Shown here: positions 17,976-27,608 of the stretch, in pieces
Layout: every line of letters starts with the position of its first letter
Position numbering within the stretch: position 1 is the stretch's first letter
DNA from: Streptomyces adelaidensis
Lineage (GTDB): Bacteria; Actinomycetota; Actinomycetes; Streptomycetales; Streptomycetaceae
Assembly: GCF_016598475.1 (NCBI RefSeq)
Contig: NZ_JAEMUX010000024.1
Span: forward strand, 42,553-106,552
Direction: 5' to 3'
Length of the DNA stretch: 64,000 nucleotides
Notes under the pieces: generated by a model
What the model saw: only the letters and a program-made list of their open reading frames with translations
Database searches by the model: none
What the model was told of the DNA's origin: nothing
Made by a program: the position numbers and the translations under genes

Positions 17976-18842
17976 CTACACGTCCCGCTGCTCCAGCAGG
18001 GCGTACGCGCCGACGAATGCGGCCCCCGTCAGCGCCAGCATGATCCACAGCGGGTCCCAGCCGGACGGGCCGGAGGAACCGAGTTCCGCGTTGTAGAAGA
18101 CGCCGAGCTGGCTCGGGATCGAGTAATTGAGCAGGAACTCCTGCACGTTCCGCAGCGACTCCGAGAACATGAAGATCGCGATGACCAGCGGTGCGAGGAA
18201 CACCCCGAGCATGATGGTGATCGCGCCCGCGGAGTGCCGGATCAGCGAGCCCATGAGCAGCGACAGCAGCCCGAACAGCGAGAGGAAGAGGCTCACGCCG
18301 ACCGTGGCCTTGAACCACTCCTCACCGGTGGGATTCGCGGCCCCGTTGCCCTCCAGGATCGCCACCTGGGCGAAGCCGACGAACGCCGTGGTCACCAGGG
18401 TGACTGTGAACGCGAGGCCGAAGTACACGATCGACTTCGCCGCGAGTACCCGGCCGCGGCTCGGGCACGCGGTCATCGTGGTCCGGATCATGCCGGTGCC
18501 GTACTCGGACGCGGTGCTCAGCACGCCGAGCGTGATGAGGCAGACGCTGCCGAGCATCAGTCCGAACAGACCGAGACTCAGCGGGGATTCGCCCTCCAGG
18601 CTCATGTCCGTGGAGGCGGCGATGAGGGCGAAGAGCAGGCCGAGGCCGATCAGCAGGACGATGTAGACGCCCAGCGTCCAGATCGTCGAGCGGACCGACT
18701 TGATCTTCGTCCACTCGGAGCTGATCGCGTGCCCGAGGTGCGTGCGCACCACCGGGATCGGCGAGGTGTACGAAGTGCCCGGCGCGCCCTGCCAGTTGGG
18801 GGCGGGCGGCTGTTGGGTGAGGGGCGGCTGGGGCGTGCTCAT
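17976..18842 (-). CDS. ABC-2 family transporter permease (pair A)
   Basis: This is a 288-residue permease with a proline-rich cytoplasmic N-terminus (about 1-30) and six hydrophobic segments. The first follows the motif HAISSEWTKIKSVRSTIWTL, and the second half carries TASEYGTGMIRTTMTACPSRGR, the hallmark of the ABC-2 (NosY/YxlG-like) permeases. It overlaps the ATPase gene by four bases (ATGA) and forms the membrane half of that transporter. A second, homologous pair follows upstream at 20.2-22.0 kb. Substrate unknown. Confidence 0.85.
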   Translation of the reverse strand: MSTPQPPLTQQPPAPNWQGAPGTSYTSPIPVVRTHLGHAISSEWTKIKSVRSTIWTLGVYIVLLIGLGLLFALIAASTDMSLEGESPLSLGLFGLMLGSVCLITLGVLSTASEYGTGMIRTTMTACPSRGRVLAAKSIVYFGLAFTVTLVTTAFVGFAQVAILEGNGAANPTGEEWFKATVGVSLFLSLFGLLSLLMGSLIRHSAGAITIMLGVFLAPLVIAIFMFSESLRNVQEFLLNYSIPSQLGVFYNAELGSSGPSGWDPLWIMLALTGAAFVGAYALLEQRDV

Positions 18843-20071
18843 CGGGCGTCCTCGGACTTCTTGGTCAGGTCGGCGGCGGGCGCGGCGGACGGCTGCGCGG
18901 GGGCCTGGGGCGCGGCCTGGGCGTACGGGTTCGGCTGCGGCTGACCGGGCGCCGGGGCGCCGGGCGCCGGAGCCCCGTACGGGCCGGCGGGCGGCTGGCC
19001 CTGCGGCATCGGCTGACCCTGCGGGGGCGCGTACGGCGGGCCGCCGTGCTGCGGCGCGGGCGGGGCGTACCAGCCCGCCTGGCCCTGTCCCGGCACCGGC
19101 ATCGGCGGCTGCGCGCCGGGCGGCAGGGGCTGCTGGAGACCGGCCTTCGGGTCGATCGTCGAGCGGTAGTCGACGGCACCCTGCGTCATCCGCATGTACG
19201 CCTCCTCCAGCGAGGCCTGGTGCGGCGACAGCTCCCACAGCCGTACGTCGGAGTCGTGCGCGAGGTCGCTGATGCGGGGGAGCGGCAGACCGGTGACGCG
19301 CAGCGCGCCGTCCTGCTCGGGCAGCACCTGGCCGCCCGCCTCGGTCAGCGAGGCCGTCAGCTTCTCGCGCTGCTGAGGCTCGGTGTCCGGCGTCCGCACC
19401 CGCGCGAAGTCCGCGGAGTTCGCCGAGATGAAGTCCTTCACGCTCATGTCGGAGAGCAGCTGTCCGCGCCCGATCACGATCAGGTGGTCGGCGGTCAGCG
19501 CCATCTCGCTCATCAGGTGCGAGGAGACGAAGACCGTGCGGCCCTCGGCGGCGAGCGCCTTCATCAGGTTGCGGACCCAGAGGATGCCCTCGGGGTCGAG
19601 GCCGTTGACCGGCTCGTCGAAGAGCAGCACCTGCGGGTCGCCGAGCAGGGCGGCGGCGATACCGAGCCGCTGGCCCATGCCGAGCGAGAAGCCCTTGGAG
19701 CGCTTCTTCGCCACGTCCTGGAGGCCCACCACGCCCAGCACCTCGTCGACCCGGCGGGCCGGGATGCCGGAGAGCTGCGCCAGGGACAGCAGGTGGCTGC
19801 GGGCGTGCCGGCCGCCGTGCACCGCCTTGGCGTCGAGGAGGGCACCGACCTGCCGGGCCGCGTTCGGCAGTTTCCGGTACGGGTAGCCGCCGATCGTCAC
19901 CTGCCCGGAGCTGGGATTGTCCAGGCCGAGGATCATGCGCATCGTCGTCGACTTGCCCGAGCCGTTGGGCCCGAGGAAGCCGGTGACGGCCCCCGGCCGC
20001 ACCTGGAAGGAAAGGTTGTATACGGCCGTCTTGGCGCCATAGCGCTTCGTCAGGCCGACTGCCTCGATCAT
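18839..20071 (-). CDS. ABC transporter ATP-binding protein with Pro/Gln-rich tail (pair A)
   Basis: This is a 410-residue ATPase. The nucleotide-binding domain (about 1-215) has Walker A GPNGSGKSTT, a signature variant SLGMGQRLGIA in place of LSGGQ, Walker B VLLFDEPVNGLDPEG and the H-loop SSHLMSEM. After the usual C-terminal domain a roughly 95-residue low-complexity tail rich in Pro, Gln, Gly and Ala follows. The tail is absent from the paralogue 1 kb upstream. ATG 20071 (MIEAVGLTKRYG) matches the start of that paralogue. GTG 20080 is an alternative. It is co-translated with the permease. Confidence 0.85.
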   Translation of the reverse strand: MIEAVGLTKRYGAKTAVYNLSFQVRPGAVTGFLGPNGSGKSTTMRMILGLDNPSSGQVTIGGYPYRKLPNAARQVGALLDAKAVHGGRHARSHLLSLAQLSGIPARRVDEVLGVVGLQDVAKKRSKGFSLGMGQRLGIAAALLGDPQVLLFDEPVNGLDPEGILWVRNLMKALAAEGRTVFVSSHLMSEMALTADHLIVIGRGQLLSDMSVKDFISANSADFARVRTPDTEPQQREKLTASLTEAGGQVLPEQDGALRVTGLPLPRISDLAHDSDVRLWELSPHQASLEEAYMRMTQGAVDYRSTIDPKAGLQQPLPPGAQPPMPVPGQGQAGWYAPPAPQHGGPPYAPPQGQPMPQGQPPAGPYGAPAPGAPAPGQPQPNPYAQAAPQAPAQPSAAPAADLTKKSEDAR

Positions 20072-20241
20072 GCTCCGCACCCATCGAACGGTTCAGGACG
20101 TCTCAGGACGTCGGGGCACCCGCCCCCGTTAAGGATTAGGAGCTTATCCGGGCATTGACGGTTCCGGCCAAGGAGAAGTAAAACCACGCAGGTCACAGGA
20201 GAGTCGCTTGGCATGTACGTATCGCCTGGTCAGTCCCCTGA

Positions 20242-21012
20242 TCACGCGTCACGTTTTTTCAGCAGCAGATAGCCGCCGGCCAGCGCCGCGACCGTCCACA
20301 GTGCCATGATCCCGAGGCCGCCCCACGGCCCGTACGGCGTGTCGTCGTCGACCGGGGTGACCACCTGCATGATCTTGCTGCCGGCCTGGTCGGGCAGATA
20401 CCGGCCGATCTTCTCGGTGGCGCCGACGTTGCCCAGGATGTTGGAGATCAGGAAGAAGAACGGCATCAGGATGCCGAGCGACAGCATCGGACTGCGCAGC
20501 ATCGCCGCGACGCCCATCGAGAACACGGCGATGAGGGTCATGTAGAGCCCGCCGCCGAAGACCGCGCGCAGGACGCCCGGATCGCCGAGCTCGGCCCGGT
20601 GCTCGCCGAGCATCGCCTGTCCCAGGAAGAACGTCACGAAGCTCGTCGCGAGCCCCACCACGAAGGCGAGCCCGGTGGCCACCGCGATCTTGCTGAAGAG
20701 GAAGGTGCCCCGCTGCGGCACGGCGGCCAGCGAGGTGCGGATCATGCCGGTGCTGTACTCGTTCGACACCACCAGCACGCCGAACACGATCATCGCCAGC
20801 TGCCCGAGGGTCATTCCCGCGAAGCTGATGAAGGTCGGGTCGAAGGACAGCTTGTCCTCGGCGCCGAGGTTGTCGAACTCGTGCTTCGACAACAGCGAGA
20901 TCAGCACGCCGAGGGCGATCGTGACGACCACGGCCAGCGACAGCGTCCACACCGTGGACGCCACCGACCGGATCTTGGTCCACTCCGACCGGACGACCTG
21001 GGTGGCGGCCAT
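20242..21012 (-). CDS. ABC-2 family transporter permease (pair B)
   Basis: This is a 256-residue permease with six hydrophobic segments. The N-terminal QVVRSEWTKIRSVASTVWTL and the VSNEYSTGMIRTSLAAVPQRG motif align with the pair A permease, so the two are paralogues. It lies two bases after the pair B ATPase gene and ends LLLKKRDA, where pair A ends LLEQRDV. Function as an exporter or bacitracin/lantibiotic-type resistance transporter is possible from the family, but the substrate is unknown. Confidence 0.85.
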   Translation of the reverse strand: MAATQVVRSEWTKIRSVASTVWTLSLAVVVTIALGVLISLLSKHEFDNLGAEDKLSFDPTFISFAGMTLGQLAMIVFGVLVVSNEYSTGMIRTSLAAVPQRGTFLFSKIAVATGLAFVVGLATSFVTFFLGQAMLGEHRAELGDPGVLRAVFGGGLYMTLIAVFSMGVAAMLRSPMLSLGILMPFFFLISNILGNVGATEKIGRYLPDQAGSKIMQVVTPVDDDTPYGPWGGLGIMALWTVAALAGGYLLLKKRDA

Positions 21013-21014
21013 GC

Positions 21015-21977
21015 TCAGCCCTCCCGCTTCCAGTCGCCGCCCCAGTCCTGTACGGGGGCGCCCGGCGGGGCGGTGTCGTGCGCGTGGTACTCCACCGACT
21101 CGGCTGTCAGCCGCATGAACGCCTCCTCCAGCGAGGCCTGCTGGGGGCTCAGCTCGTGCAGCACGATCTGATGCCGCGCCGCCAGCTCCCCGATGTGCTC
21201 CGGCTTGCCCCCGTCCACCTCCAGCGTCCCGCCGCCCGTCTCCACGGCCACCACCCCGGCCCCGCGCAGCACATCGAGCAGCCGCTCCCGCTGCGGCGTA
21301 CGGATCCGTACGTACGACCGCGAGTTCTGCTGGATGAAGTCCGCCATCGAGGTGTCGGCGAGCAGCCGCCCCTGTCCGATCACGACCAGGTGGTCGGCGG
21401 TCAGCGCCATCTCGCTCATCAGGTGCGACGACACGAACACGGTCCGCCCCTGGGCCGCGAGGGACTTCATCAGGTTGCGGATCCAGTGGATGCCCTCGGG
21501 GTCGAGGCCGTTGACCGGCTCGTCGAACATCAGGATGCGCGGATCGCCGAGCAGCGCCCCCGCGATCCCCAGCCGCTGCCCCATCCCCAGCGAGAACCCC
21601 TTCGCCTTCTTCCGCGCCACCGACGTCAGCCCGACCGTGTCCAGCACCTCGTCGACCCGGGCCCGCGGGATCCCGTTGCTCTGCGCGAGACAGAGCAGAT
21701 GATTGAACGCGTTCCGGCCACCGTGGACGGCCTTGGCGTCGAGCAGCGCGCCGATGTACGTGAGCGGGTCCCTGAGGCCGTCGTAGTGCGTCCCGTCGAT
21801 CCGCACGTCCCCGGCCGTCGGCCGGTCGAGCCCGAGAATCATCCGCATCGTCGTCGACTTCCCGGCCCCGTTCGGCCCGAGGAACCCCGTGACGATGCCG
21901 GGCCGCACAGCGAACGTCAGATTATTGACCGCGACTTTCTCCCCGTACCGTTTGGTCAGCCCATCGAGCTCGATCAT
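21015..21977 (-). CDS. ABC transporter ATP-binding protein (pair B)
   Basis: This is a 320-residue ATPase with Walker A GPNGAGKSTT, signature SLGMGQRLGIA, Walker B ILMFDEPVNGLDPEG and the H-loop SSHLMSEM. It is close to the pair A ATPase throughout the nucleotide-binding domain (both have LLDAKAVHGGR and LWVRNLMK/IHWIRNLMK). It lacks the long Pro/Gln tail and ends with about 20 variable residues. ATG 21977 begins MIELDGLTKRYG. The two-base gap to the permease implies one operon. Confidence 0.87.
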   Translation of the reverse strand: MIELDGLTKRYGEKVAVNNLTFAVRPGIVTGFLGPNGAGKSTTMRMILGLDRPTAGDVRIDGTHYDGLRDPLTYIGALLDAKAVHGGRNAFNHLLCLAQSNGIPRARVDEVLDTVGLTSVARKKAKGFSLGMGQRLGIAGALLGDPRILMFDEPVNGLDPEGIHWIRNLMKSLAAQGRTVFVSSHLMSEMALTADHLVVIGQGRLLADTSMADFIQQNSRSYVRIRTPQRERLLDVLRGAGVVAVETGGGTLEVDGGKPEHIGELAARHQIVLHELSPQQASLEEAFMRLTAESVEYHAHDTAPPGAPVQDWGGDWKREG

Positions 21978-22050
21978 GCGGCCACGCTAAAACGCCCCCT
22001 GGACGCCTGCCACCGGAGTACCGCCCAACCCCCGCCCCGCAAGAGGCCCG

Positions 22051-22233
22051 CGGAACTGAGCGACCAGCCCCGTACGGCCGGCAGCCGCGACACGAGGCAC
22101 AACCCCGCGCTACTGGGCGGCCCGGCGCCGACGCCGGGCCTGGGCGACCGGGGACGAGGGGCCGCCCCCGTTCAGGGGCGCGGGGAACTGCGCGTCCAGC
22201 CAAGTACGGCCGGGCAGCCGCGATACAAGGCGC
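22051..22233 (+). repeat. Two direct copies of a ~50-bp intergenic element
   Basis: GGAACTGAGCGACCAGCC...GTACGGCCGGCAGCCGCGA (22051-22100) and GGAACTGCGCGTCCAGCC...GTACGGCCGGGCAGCCGCGA (22182-22233) agree over most of their length. The second copy is fused at its left end to the dispersed GGGGCGCGGGGAACTGCGCG element, whose right half it extends. Confidence 0.75.
22166..22201 (+). repeat. Dispersed Streptomyces repeat, copy 3
   Basis: CCCCGTTCAGGGGCGCGGGG is followed by AACTGCGCGTCCAGCC. It is the best copy of family 1 in the window. It continues into the second copy of the ~50-bp direct repeat. Confidence 0.75.
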
Positions 22234-22268
22234 GCCCCCAGCCGCTTGGGCGCCGCACGGACACCGAA

Positions 22269-22296
22269 GGCCCGCACCCCCGAGGGGATGCGGGCC
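22269..22296 (-). terminator. Hairpin downstream of filP
   Basis: GGCCCGCA (22269-22276) pairs with TGCGGGCC (22289-22296), with more C-G pairs inside and a single-base bulge. It lies about 40 bp past the filP stop and is placed to end its transcript. No clear T-run is present. Confidence 0.6.
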
Positions 22297-22334
22297 CAGG
22301 TGCCTCTTCCGGCTGCTGCCGTCAGGCGATCGTG

Positions 22335-23273
22335 TTACCGGGACTGCTGCGCCGGCACCCCGCGCGAGATCGGCTCGTCGTCCGCCACCGGCGTCCCCGC
22401 GGCGGCCACAGCCGCACCGGTGAGCGTCGCCAGCATCTCGCGCACGTTCGTGAGCTGCGCGTTGATCGAGTCGCGGCGGTTGGTGAGGGCCGCGAGCTCC
22501 CGCTCGGATTCCGAACGGATCCGGTCCGCCTTGGCGTTCGCGTCCGCGACGATGTCCTCGGCCTGACGCTGTGCGGTCTCCACCGTCTGGCGGGCGCGGC
22601 GCTCGGCGTCGGTGCGCAGCTTCTCGGCCTCCAGGCGGAGCTGCTCCGCGCGGTGCTCGATCTCCGCGAGACGCTTCTCTGCCTTCTGCTGACGCGACGC
22701 CAGGTCGCGCTCGGACTGCTCGCGGCGCTTGGCGAGGTTCGTCTCGAAGTCGGCGGCGGCCTGCGCGGCCTTGGCGCGGGTCTCCTCGAAGAGGGCGTCC
22801 GCCTCCTCGCGCTTGGACTGCGCGTCCTTCTGCGCCTCGGCACGCAGCTGCGAAGCGTCGCTCTTGGCCTTCTCGACGATCCGGACGCCCTCGTCCTCGG
22901 CCTTGGCCTTGCGCTCCGCCGAGAAGGACTCGGCGTCGTTGCGCACCTGCTGGGCCGCCGACTCGGCGAGCTCGCGGTGCTGCTCGGCGGCGCGGCGGGC
23001 CTCCTCGCGCAGATCCTTCGCCTCCTCCTCGGCGAGGCGGAGGATCTTCTCGACGCGCGCGCCGAGACCGGCGTAGGACGGCTCCGCGTCGGTGACCGCG
23101 GCCTGGGCGTTCTGCGTTTCGAGGTGGAGCTCCTCGATGCGCTTCTCCAGGGCGGTGATGCGAGCGAGAGCGGAGTCACGGTCGGAGACGAGCTTGGAGA
23201 TACGTTCGTCCACCTGAGCGCGGTCGTATCCACGCCGCACAAGCTCGAAGCCGTAGGGGGAAGTGTCGCTCAT
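22335..23273 (-). CDS. filP: Intermediate-filament-like coiled-coil protein FilP
   Basis: This is a 312-residue, almost wholly alpha-helical protein. A short N-terminal DivIVA-like stretch (MSDTSPYGFELVRRGYDRAQVDERISKL is the start, residues 1-28) precedes a continuous coiled coil to about residue 290, with heptads rich in Ala, Glu, Arg and Gln. A short disordered end follows. This matches Streptomyces FilP, which forms filaments behind hyphal tips, binds DivIVA and gives cell stiffness. It is next to scy on the same strand, as in S. coelicolor (SCO5396-SCO5397, recalled). The 237-bp gap suggests its own promoter. Confidence 0.92.
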   Translation of the reverse strand: MSDTSPYGFELVRRGYDRAQVDERISKLVSDRDSALARITALEKRIEELHLETQNAQAAVTDAEPSYAGLGARVEKILRLAEEEAKDLREEARRAAEQHRELAESAAQQVRNDAESFSAERKAKAEDEGVRIVEKAKSDASQLRAEAQKDAQSKREEADALFEETRAKAAQAAADFETNLAKRREQSERDLASRQQKAEKRLAEIEHRAEQLRLEAEKLRTDAERRARQTVETAQRQAEDIVADANAKADRIRSESERELAALTNRRDSINAQLTNVREMLATLTGAAVAAAGTPVADDEPISRGVPAQQSR

Positions 23274-23510
23274 GGGGTTCCTGTCGAATGAGACCGGTGA
23301 GGTGATAGGTGGAATCCTAGGGGGCGAAGCGGCGTGTCATCGAGCAGATGCACGTTTGATCTGGAGAATGACACCCCTTTTGGGTGGCCGACCATCGGAA
23401 TACTTGCCGGAAACTTTGCATAAAGGCCCTGGCAAGCACAGAACGAGCACAAATTGGTGTCTGTAGCGCTAAGGGCGGCGCGGGAAGATACCCGCAACGC
23501 CCCGGAACCG

Positions 23511-26500
23511 CTAGCCGTCTGACGACTTGCCACCCGATCGAGTCGCACCGGCTGCGGCGCCCGTCTTGACTCCACCGTCCTTGCCGCTCGACGGGGCCTC
23601 AAAAGACTCCAACGCCACCAGGACGTCCTGGACACGGGAAATCTCCGCATTGATGTCCTCGCGGCGGCGGACCAGCACCTCCAGCTCGCGCTTGCCCTCC
23701 TCGACCGTGCGGCGGGCCTCCCGGATCGCCTCGGCCTTCAGTTCCTCGGCCTCGCGGATGAGCGTGGACTTCTTCTGCTCGGCCTCCTTCAGGAGACCCT
23801 CGGCCTTCTTCACGGCGGCGATACGGACCTTGCCGGCCTCGGAGTTGGCCTCGGAAACGAGCTCCTTGGCCTTCGCCGTCGCCTTCTCCAGCTGCTCCTC
23901 GGACGCCTTGATGAGCGCGTCGCAGCGGTCGCCGGTCGTCCGCATCGTCTCGGACGCCTCACGCCGGGCCCGCTCGTGCAGCGCCTCGATCTCGGACGTG
24001 ATGCGGTCGCGCAGCTCCTCGGCCCGCTCCCTTATGGCGGTCGCGTCCCGGCGCGCGCCGACCAGCAGCTCGTCGGCGTCCGTACGGGCCTTCTCCACCG
24101 TGGAATTGCCCTCGACGGTCGCCGTGGAGACCAGCCGGTCGGCCTCCTTGCGGGCCGCGCCGACCATGGAGTCGGCCTGCCCCTCGGCGTCCGCGGTGGT
24201 CTTCAGGGCCTGCGACTGCGCCTCGGCGAGCAGCTTGTCGGCCTCGGCCGCCGTCTCCGTGATGAGCTTGTCGACCTGCTCGGCGGCCTCGGAACGCCGC
24301 TTGTTGGCGGCCGTACGGGCCTCGTCGAGGGTGCGGTCGGCCTCCTCGCGCGCATGCGACATCAGCCGGTCGGCCTCCACCTCCGCCTCGGCGCGCGCCC
24401 GCTCGGCGTCGGCCCGGACCCGCTCGGCGTGCTGCCGCGCGGAGCCCACCGTCTCGGCGGCCTCGGCCCGCAGCCGCTCGGCCTCGTCGGTGGCCTCGCC
24501 GACCAGCCGGTCGGCCTTGCCGACGGACTCGGCCCGTACGCGCTCGGCCTCCTCGTTGGTCTCCCGGGTCAGCCGCTCGGCCTCGGCGGTCACCTCGGCG
24601 ATGAGGGTGTCGGCCTGGGTGGCCGCGTCCGAGCGGATGCGGTTGGCGTCGTCGCGGGCGTCCGCCCGGGTGCGCGAGGCGTCCTGGTCGGCCCGCGCGG
24701 CGGTGTCCGAGGCCTCGGTGCGCACCCGCTGGGCGTGCTCGGCGGAGTCGACGCGGATCCGCTCCGCCTCCGCGATGGCCTCCCCGACCGTGCGCTCGGC
24801 GAGCGCCTTCGCGGCGTCCGTCTCGTCCCGCGCCTCCCGGCGGACCCGGTTGGCGTCCTCGGTGGCCCGCTCCCGCTCCGCGTAGGCGTCGGCGCGGACC
24901 CGGTCCGCCTCCTCCTCGGCCTCCCGGCGCATACGGTCCGCCACATGCTCGGCGGTGTTGCGCAGCCCGGCGATCTCGTCCTGCGCCTGCTCGTGCAGCC
25001 CGGCGACGGAGTCCCGGACCTGCTGAGCGTGCTGCTCGGCGGCCGACACCATCTCGTTGGCGCGCCGCTCGGACTCCTCGACCAGCCGTACGGCCTCGGT
25101 CTGGGCCTCCTCCACGCGTTTGCGCGCCGAGGCCAGCAGCTCCTCGCTCTGCTCCCGGGCCCGCTCGCGCTCCTGGTCGGCCTCCTGCCGCGCCGAACCG
25201 AGCAGCTCCTCGGCCTCGCGGCGCCGACGGGCGGCCTCCTCCTGCGCGGCGGCCAGCGTCTCCGAGGCCTCCGCGCCGAGCCGCTCGGCCGCGGCCTGCG
25301 CCTCGGCCCGCACCCGGTCGGCGGTGTCCTGCGCCTCGGACTTCAGCCGCTCAGCCTCGGCCGCGGCCTCCGACCGCAGCCGTACGGCGATGGCCTCGCC
25401 CTCGGCGCGGGACGCCGACGCGTCGGCCGCGGCGGAGTCACGCAGGCGTTCGGCCTCGGCCTCGGCCTGCGCCTGGAGCGTACGGATGCGCTCGGCGGCC
25501 TCGCCGCGCAGCCGGTCGGTCTCCTCGGCGGCCTCGCGGCGGATCCGCTCGGCCTGCGCGCGGGCGTCGGTGAGCGCCTCCTCGGCGGAGGCGAGCCGCG
25601 CCTCGGCCTCGGTGTGCAGCCGGGTCAGCTCCTCGGCGGCCTCGCCCTTGCGGGCCTCGATGCCGCGCTCGGTCTCCTCGCGCAGCTCGCGGACAGCGCG
25701 CTCGGCGTCGGCCTTCAGCTCCTCGGTCTGCTCGGCGGCCTCCGCGCGGTACCGCTCGGCCTCCTTGCGGGTGCGCTCCAGGGTCTCCTCGGCCTGACGG
25801 CGCAGCGTCGAAGCGCGTTCGATGGCCTCGGTGCGGACCTTCTCGCTGTCCGCGGTGGCCGTCTGGCGCATCTCGTCGGCGTCCGTGCGGGCCTTGGCGA
25901 GCAGCTCCTCGGCGGTCTTGGCCGCCTCCTCGATCTGCTGCACGGCCTCGCGCCGGGCCTCGGACCGGATCCGCTCGCCCTCGGCGACCGCGTCGGAGCG
26001 CAGCTGCTCGGCCTCGCCGCGCAGCCGGCGCGCCTCCTCCTGCAGCTCGACCGTCTTGGCGCGGTACTCCTCGGTGTCGTCCTTCGCCGTGCCCTTGAGC
26101 TGCTCGGCGAGGTCGTGCGCCTCGGCGCGCAGCCGGTCCGCCTCGGCCTCGGCCTCCGCGCGGATGCGCTCGGCCTCCTCGGTGGCGGCCTTGGTGGTGT
26201 TCTTGGCCTCCTCGGACGCCTTGTTCAGTACGTCCTCGGCGGTCTTGGCCGTCTTGGCGAGCTGGGAGGCGGACTCCTCCGCGGTGATCGAGCGGGCCTT
26301 CTCGGAGGCCTCGGCGACGATCTTCTCGGCCTCGGCCTTGGCGTCCGCGACGACTTCCTCGGCGGACGCCTTGGTGGCCTCGGCCTCCTTCGTGGCCTCC
26401 TTGACCAGCCGGGCGACCTGCTCCTTGGCCGTACGCGTGCGCTGCTCGTTGGTCGACTCGGCGGTGGAGAGGGACTTGGCCGCGTTCTCCTTCGCCTCGG

Positions 26501-27365
26501 TGACCACCTTCTCGGCCTCGGCGCGCGCCTCGCGCAGGGCCGCCTCGGCCTCCGCCGCGCGCTGCTCGGCGGCCCGGCTCAGCTCGGTGGCCTGTCGGCG
26601 GGCGGAGTCCGACTCGGTGGCGGTGGAGGAGCGCAGCTGCTCGGCGTGCTCGGTGGCCTCCTGGGCCTGGCTGGACGCCGCGTTCAACAGCCGCTCGGCC
26701 TCGGCGCGGGCCCGGCGCAGGATCTGGTCGGCCTCGCCGCGGGCCGCCTCCGAGTCGCTCTGGAGCCGCTGGCGGGCCTCCGTGGTGAGCCGCTCGGCCT
26801 CGGCGCGGGCGGCGGCCAGCGCCTGCTCGGCCTCGGCCCGCGACTCGTCGACGAGCCGGCGGGCCTGGGACTCGCTCCGGGCGCGGAGCTGCTCGGCCCA
26901 CGCCACGTTCTCGTTGACGTGCGACTCGACGGTCTGGCGGCGCTCGGACAGCTCCTGGTCGAGCTGCTGGCGGCGGGTGACCGCCTCCTGGTGCAGCTCC
27001 GCCTGGAGGCGCGCGGCCTGCTCGGCGTGCTCCTGGAGGATCCGCTGTGTCTGCGCCCGGGCCTGGCTCAGCTCCCGCTCGGCGTCCGTGCGCAGCTGGT
27101 CGGCCTGCATCTGGGCCTGGCGGAGCATCTGCTCGGCCTGGTACCCGAGGTCGCCGCCCCCGGTGTCGTAGGCGGGCCGGGACATGAGGGTGCGGCGCGC
27201 CTCGTGCAGCTTGGCGCGCAGCACCTCGACCTGGTAGCCGAGGTCCTCGGCGTGCTGGATCGCCTTTTCCCGCTCGGTCTTCAGCCGCTCCATCTCGGCC
27301 TCGAACCGAGAGAGGTGGTCGACGTCAGCCGCCGGCTCTCGCTCCTGGCGTTCGTAGCCCCGCAC
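23511..27365 (-). CDS. scy: Tip-organising coiled-coil protein Scy
   Basis: This is a very long coiled-coil protein of 1284 residues. It has an N-terminal DivIVA-like part (VDHLSRFEAEMERLKTEREK), a linker near residues 55-70, then more than 1100 residues of Ala/Glu/Arg-rich repeats with units such as AEAERLRAEA and SEEAERIRAEA. Scy organises the polar growth zone of Streptomyces hyphae with DivIVA, FilP and ParA. GTG 27365 (VRGYERQEREP) is preferred as the start known for the family (recalled). A TTG at 27395 would add ten residues and has no ribosome binding site. The repeats leave long open frames on the other strand that are not genes. Confidence 0.92.
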   Translation of the reverse strand: MRGYERQEREPAADVDHLSRFEAEMERLKTEREKAIQHAEDLGYQVEVLRAKLHEARRTLMSRPAYDTGGGDLGYQAEQMLRQAQMQADQLRTDAERELSQARAQTQRILQEHAEQAARLQAELHQEAVTRRQQLDQELSERRQTVESHVNENVAWAEQLRARSESQARRLVDESRAEAEQALAAARAEAERLTTEARQRLQSDSEAARGEADQILRRARAEAERLLNAASSQAQEATEHAEQLRSSTATESDSARRQATELSRAAEQRAAEAEAALREARAEAEKVVTEAKENAAKSLSTAESTNEQRTRTAKEQVARLVKEATKEAEATKASAEEVVADAKAEAEKIVAEASEKARSITAEESASQLAKTAKTAEDVLNKASEEAKNTTKAATEEAERIRAEAEAEADRLRAEAHDLAEQLKGTAKDDTEEYRAKTVELQEEARRLRGEAEQLRSDAVAEGERIRSEARREAVQQIEEAAKTAEELLAKARTDADEMRQTATADSEKVRTEAIERASTLRRQAEETLERTRKEAERYRAEAAEQTEELKADAERAVRELREETERGIEARKGEAAEELTRLHTEAEARLASAEEALTDARAQAERIRREAAEETDRLRGEAAERIRTLQAQAEAEAERLRDSAAADASASRAEGEAIAVRLRSEAAAEAERLKSEAQDTADRVRAEAQAAAERLGAEASETLAAAQEEAARRRREAEELLGSARQEADQERERAREQSEELLASARKRVEEAQTEAVRLVEESERRANEMVSAAEQHAQQVRDSVAGLHEQAQDEIAGLRNTAEHVADRMRREAEEEADRVRADAYAERERATEDANRVRREARDETDAAKALAERTVGEAIAEAERIRVDSAEHAQRVRTEASDTAARADQDASRTRADARDDANRIRSDAATQADTLIAEVTAEAERLTRETNEEAERVRAESVGKADRLVGEATDEAERLRAEAAETVGSARQHAERVRADAERARAEAEVEADRLMSHAREEADRTLDEARTAANKRRSEAAEQVDKLITETAAEADKLLAEAQSQALKTTADAEGQADSMVGAARKEADRLVSTATVEGNSTVEKARTDADELLVGARRDATAIRERAEELRDRITSEIEALHERARREASETMRTTGDRCDALIKASEEQLEKATAKAKELVSEANSEAGKVRIAAVKKAEGLLKEAEQKKSTLIREAEELKAEAIREARRTVEEGKRELEVLVRRREDINAEISRVQDVLVALESFEAPSSGKDGGVKTGAAAGATRSGGKSSDG

Positions 27366-27608
27366 TGCGCGGTCCCATCCGTCCCCTGGTCGCAACCTCT
27401 GGCAAATGAGCTCCGTCCAACCGCCGAACGGGGCTCCCGGGGAATGGTGTCAGATCAACGGCGGAGCACGGGCTGCCGCCCTAACCCTCGTCCCCCGAAA
27501 CCTGGACCCCGGCCCTTGGATCCCGCTCGACGAAAGTCGGCAGGACCCGGGCCGTCCCCCTCGAAGGCGACGGCCGACCCCAACCCTACCGGCCCATATG
27601 TACGGGGG

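Larger units (their letters stand above)
21978..22334. other. 357-bp gap: repeats and filP terminator
   Basis: The gap between filP and the pair B ATPase holds two diverged copies of a 50-bp element (22051-22100 and 22182-22233), a copy of the dispersed repeat (22166-22201) and a terminator-like hairpin (22269-22296). No coding sequence was supported. Confidence 0.6.
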
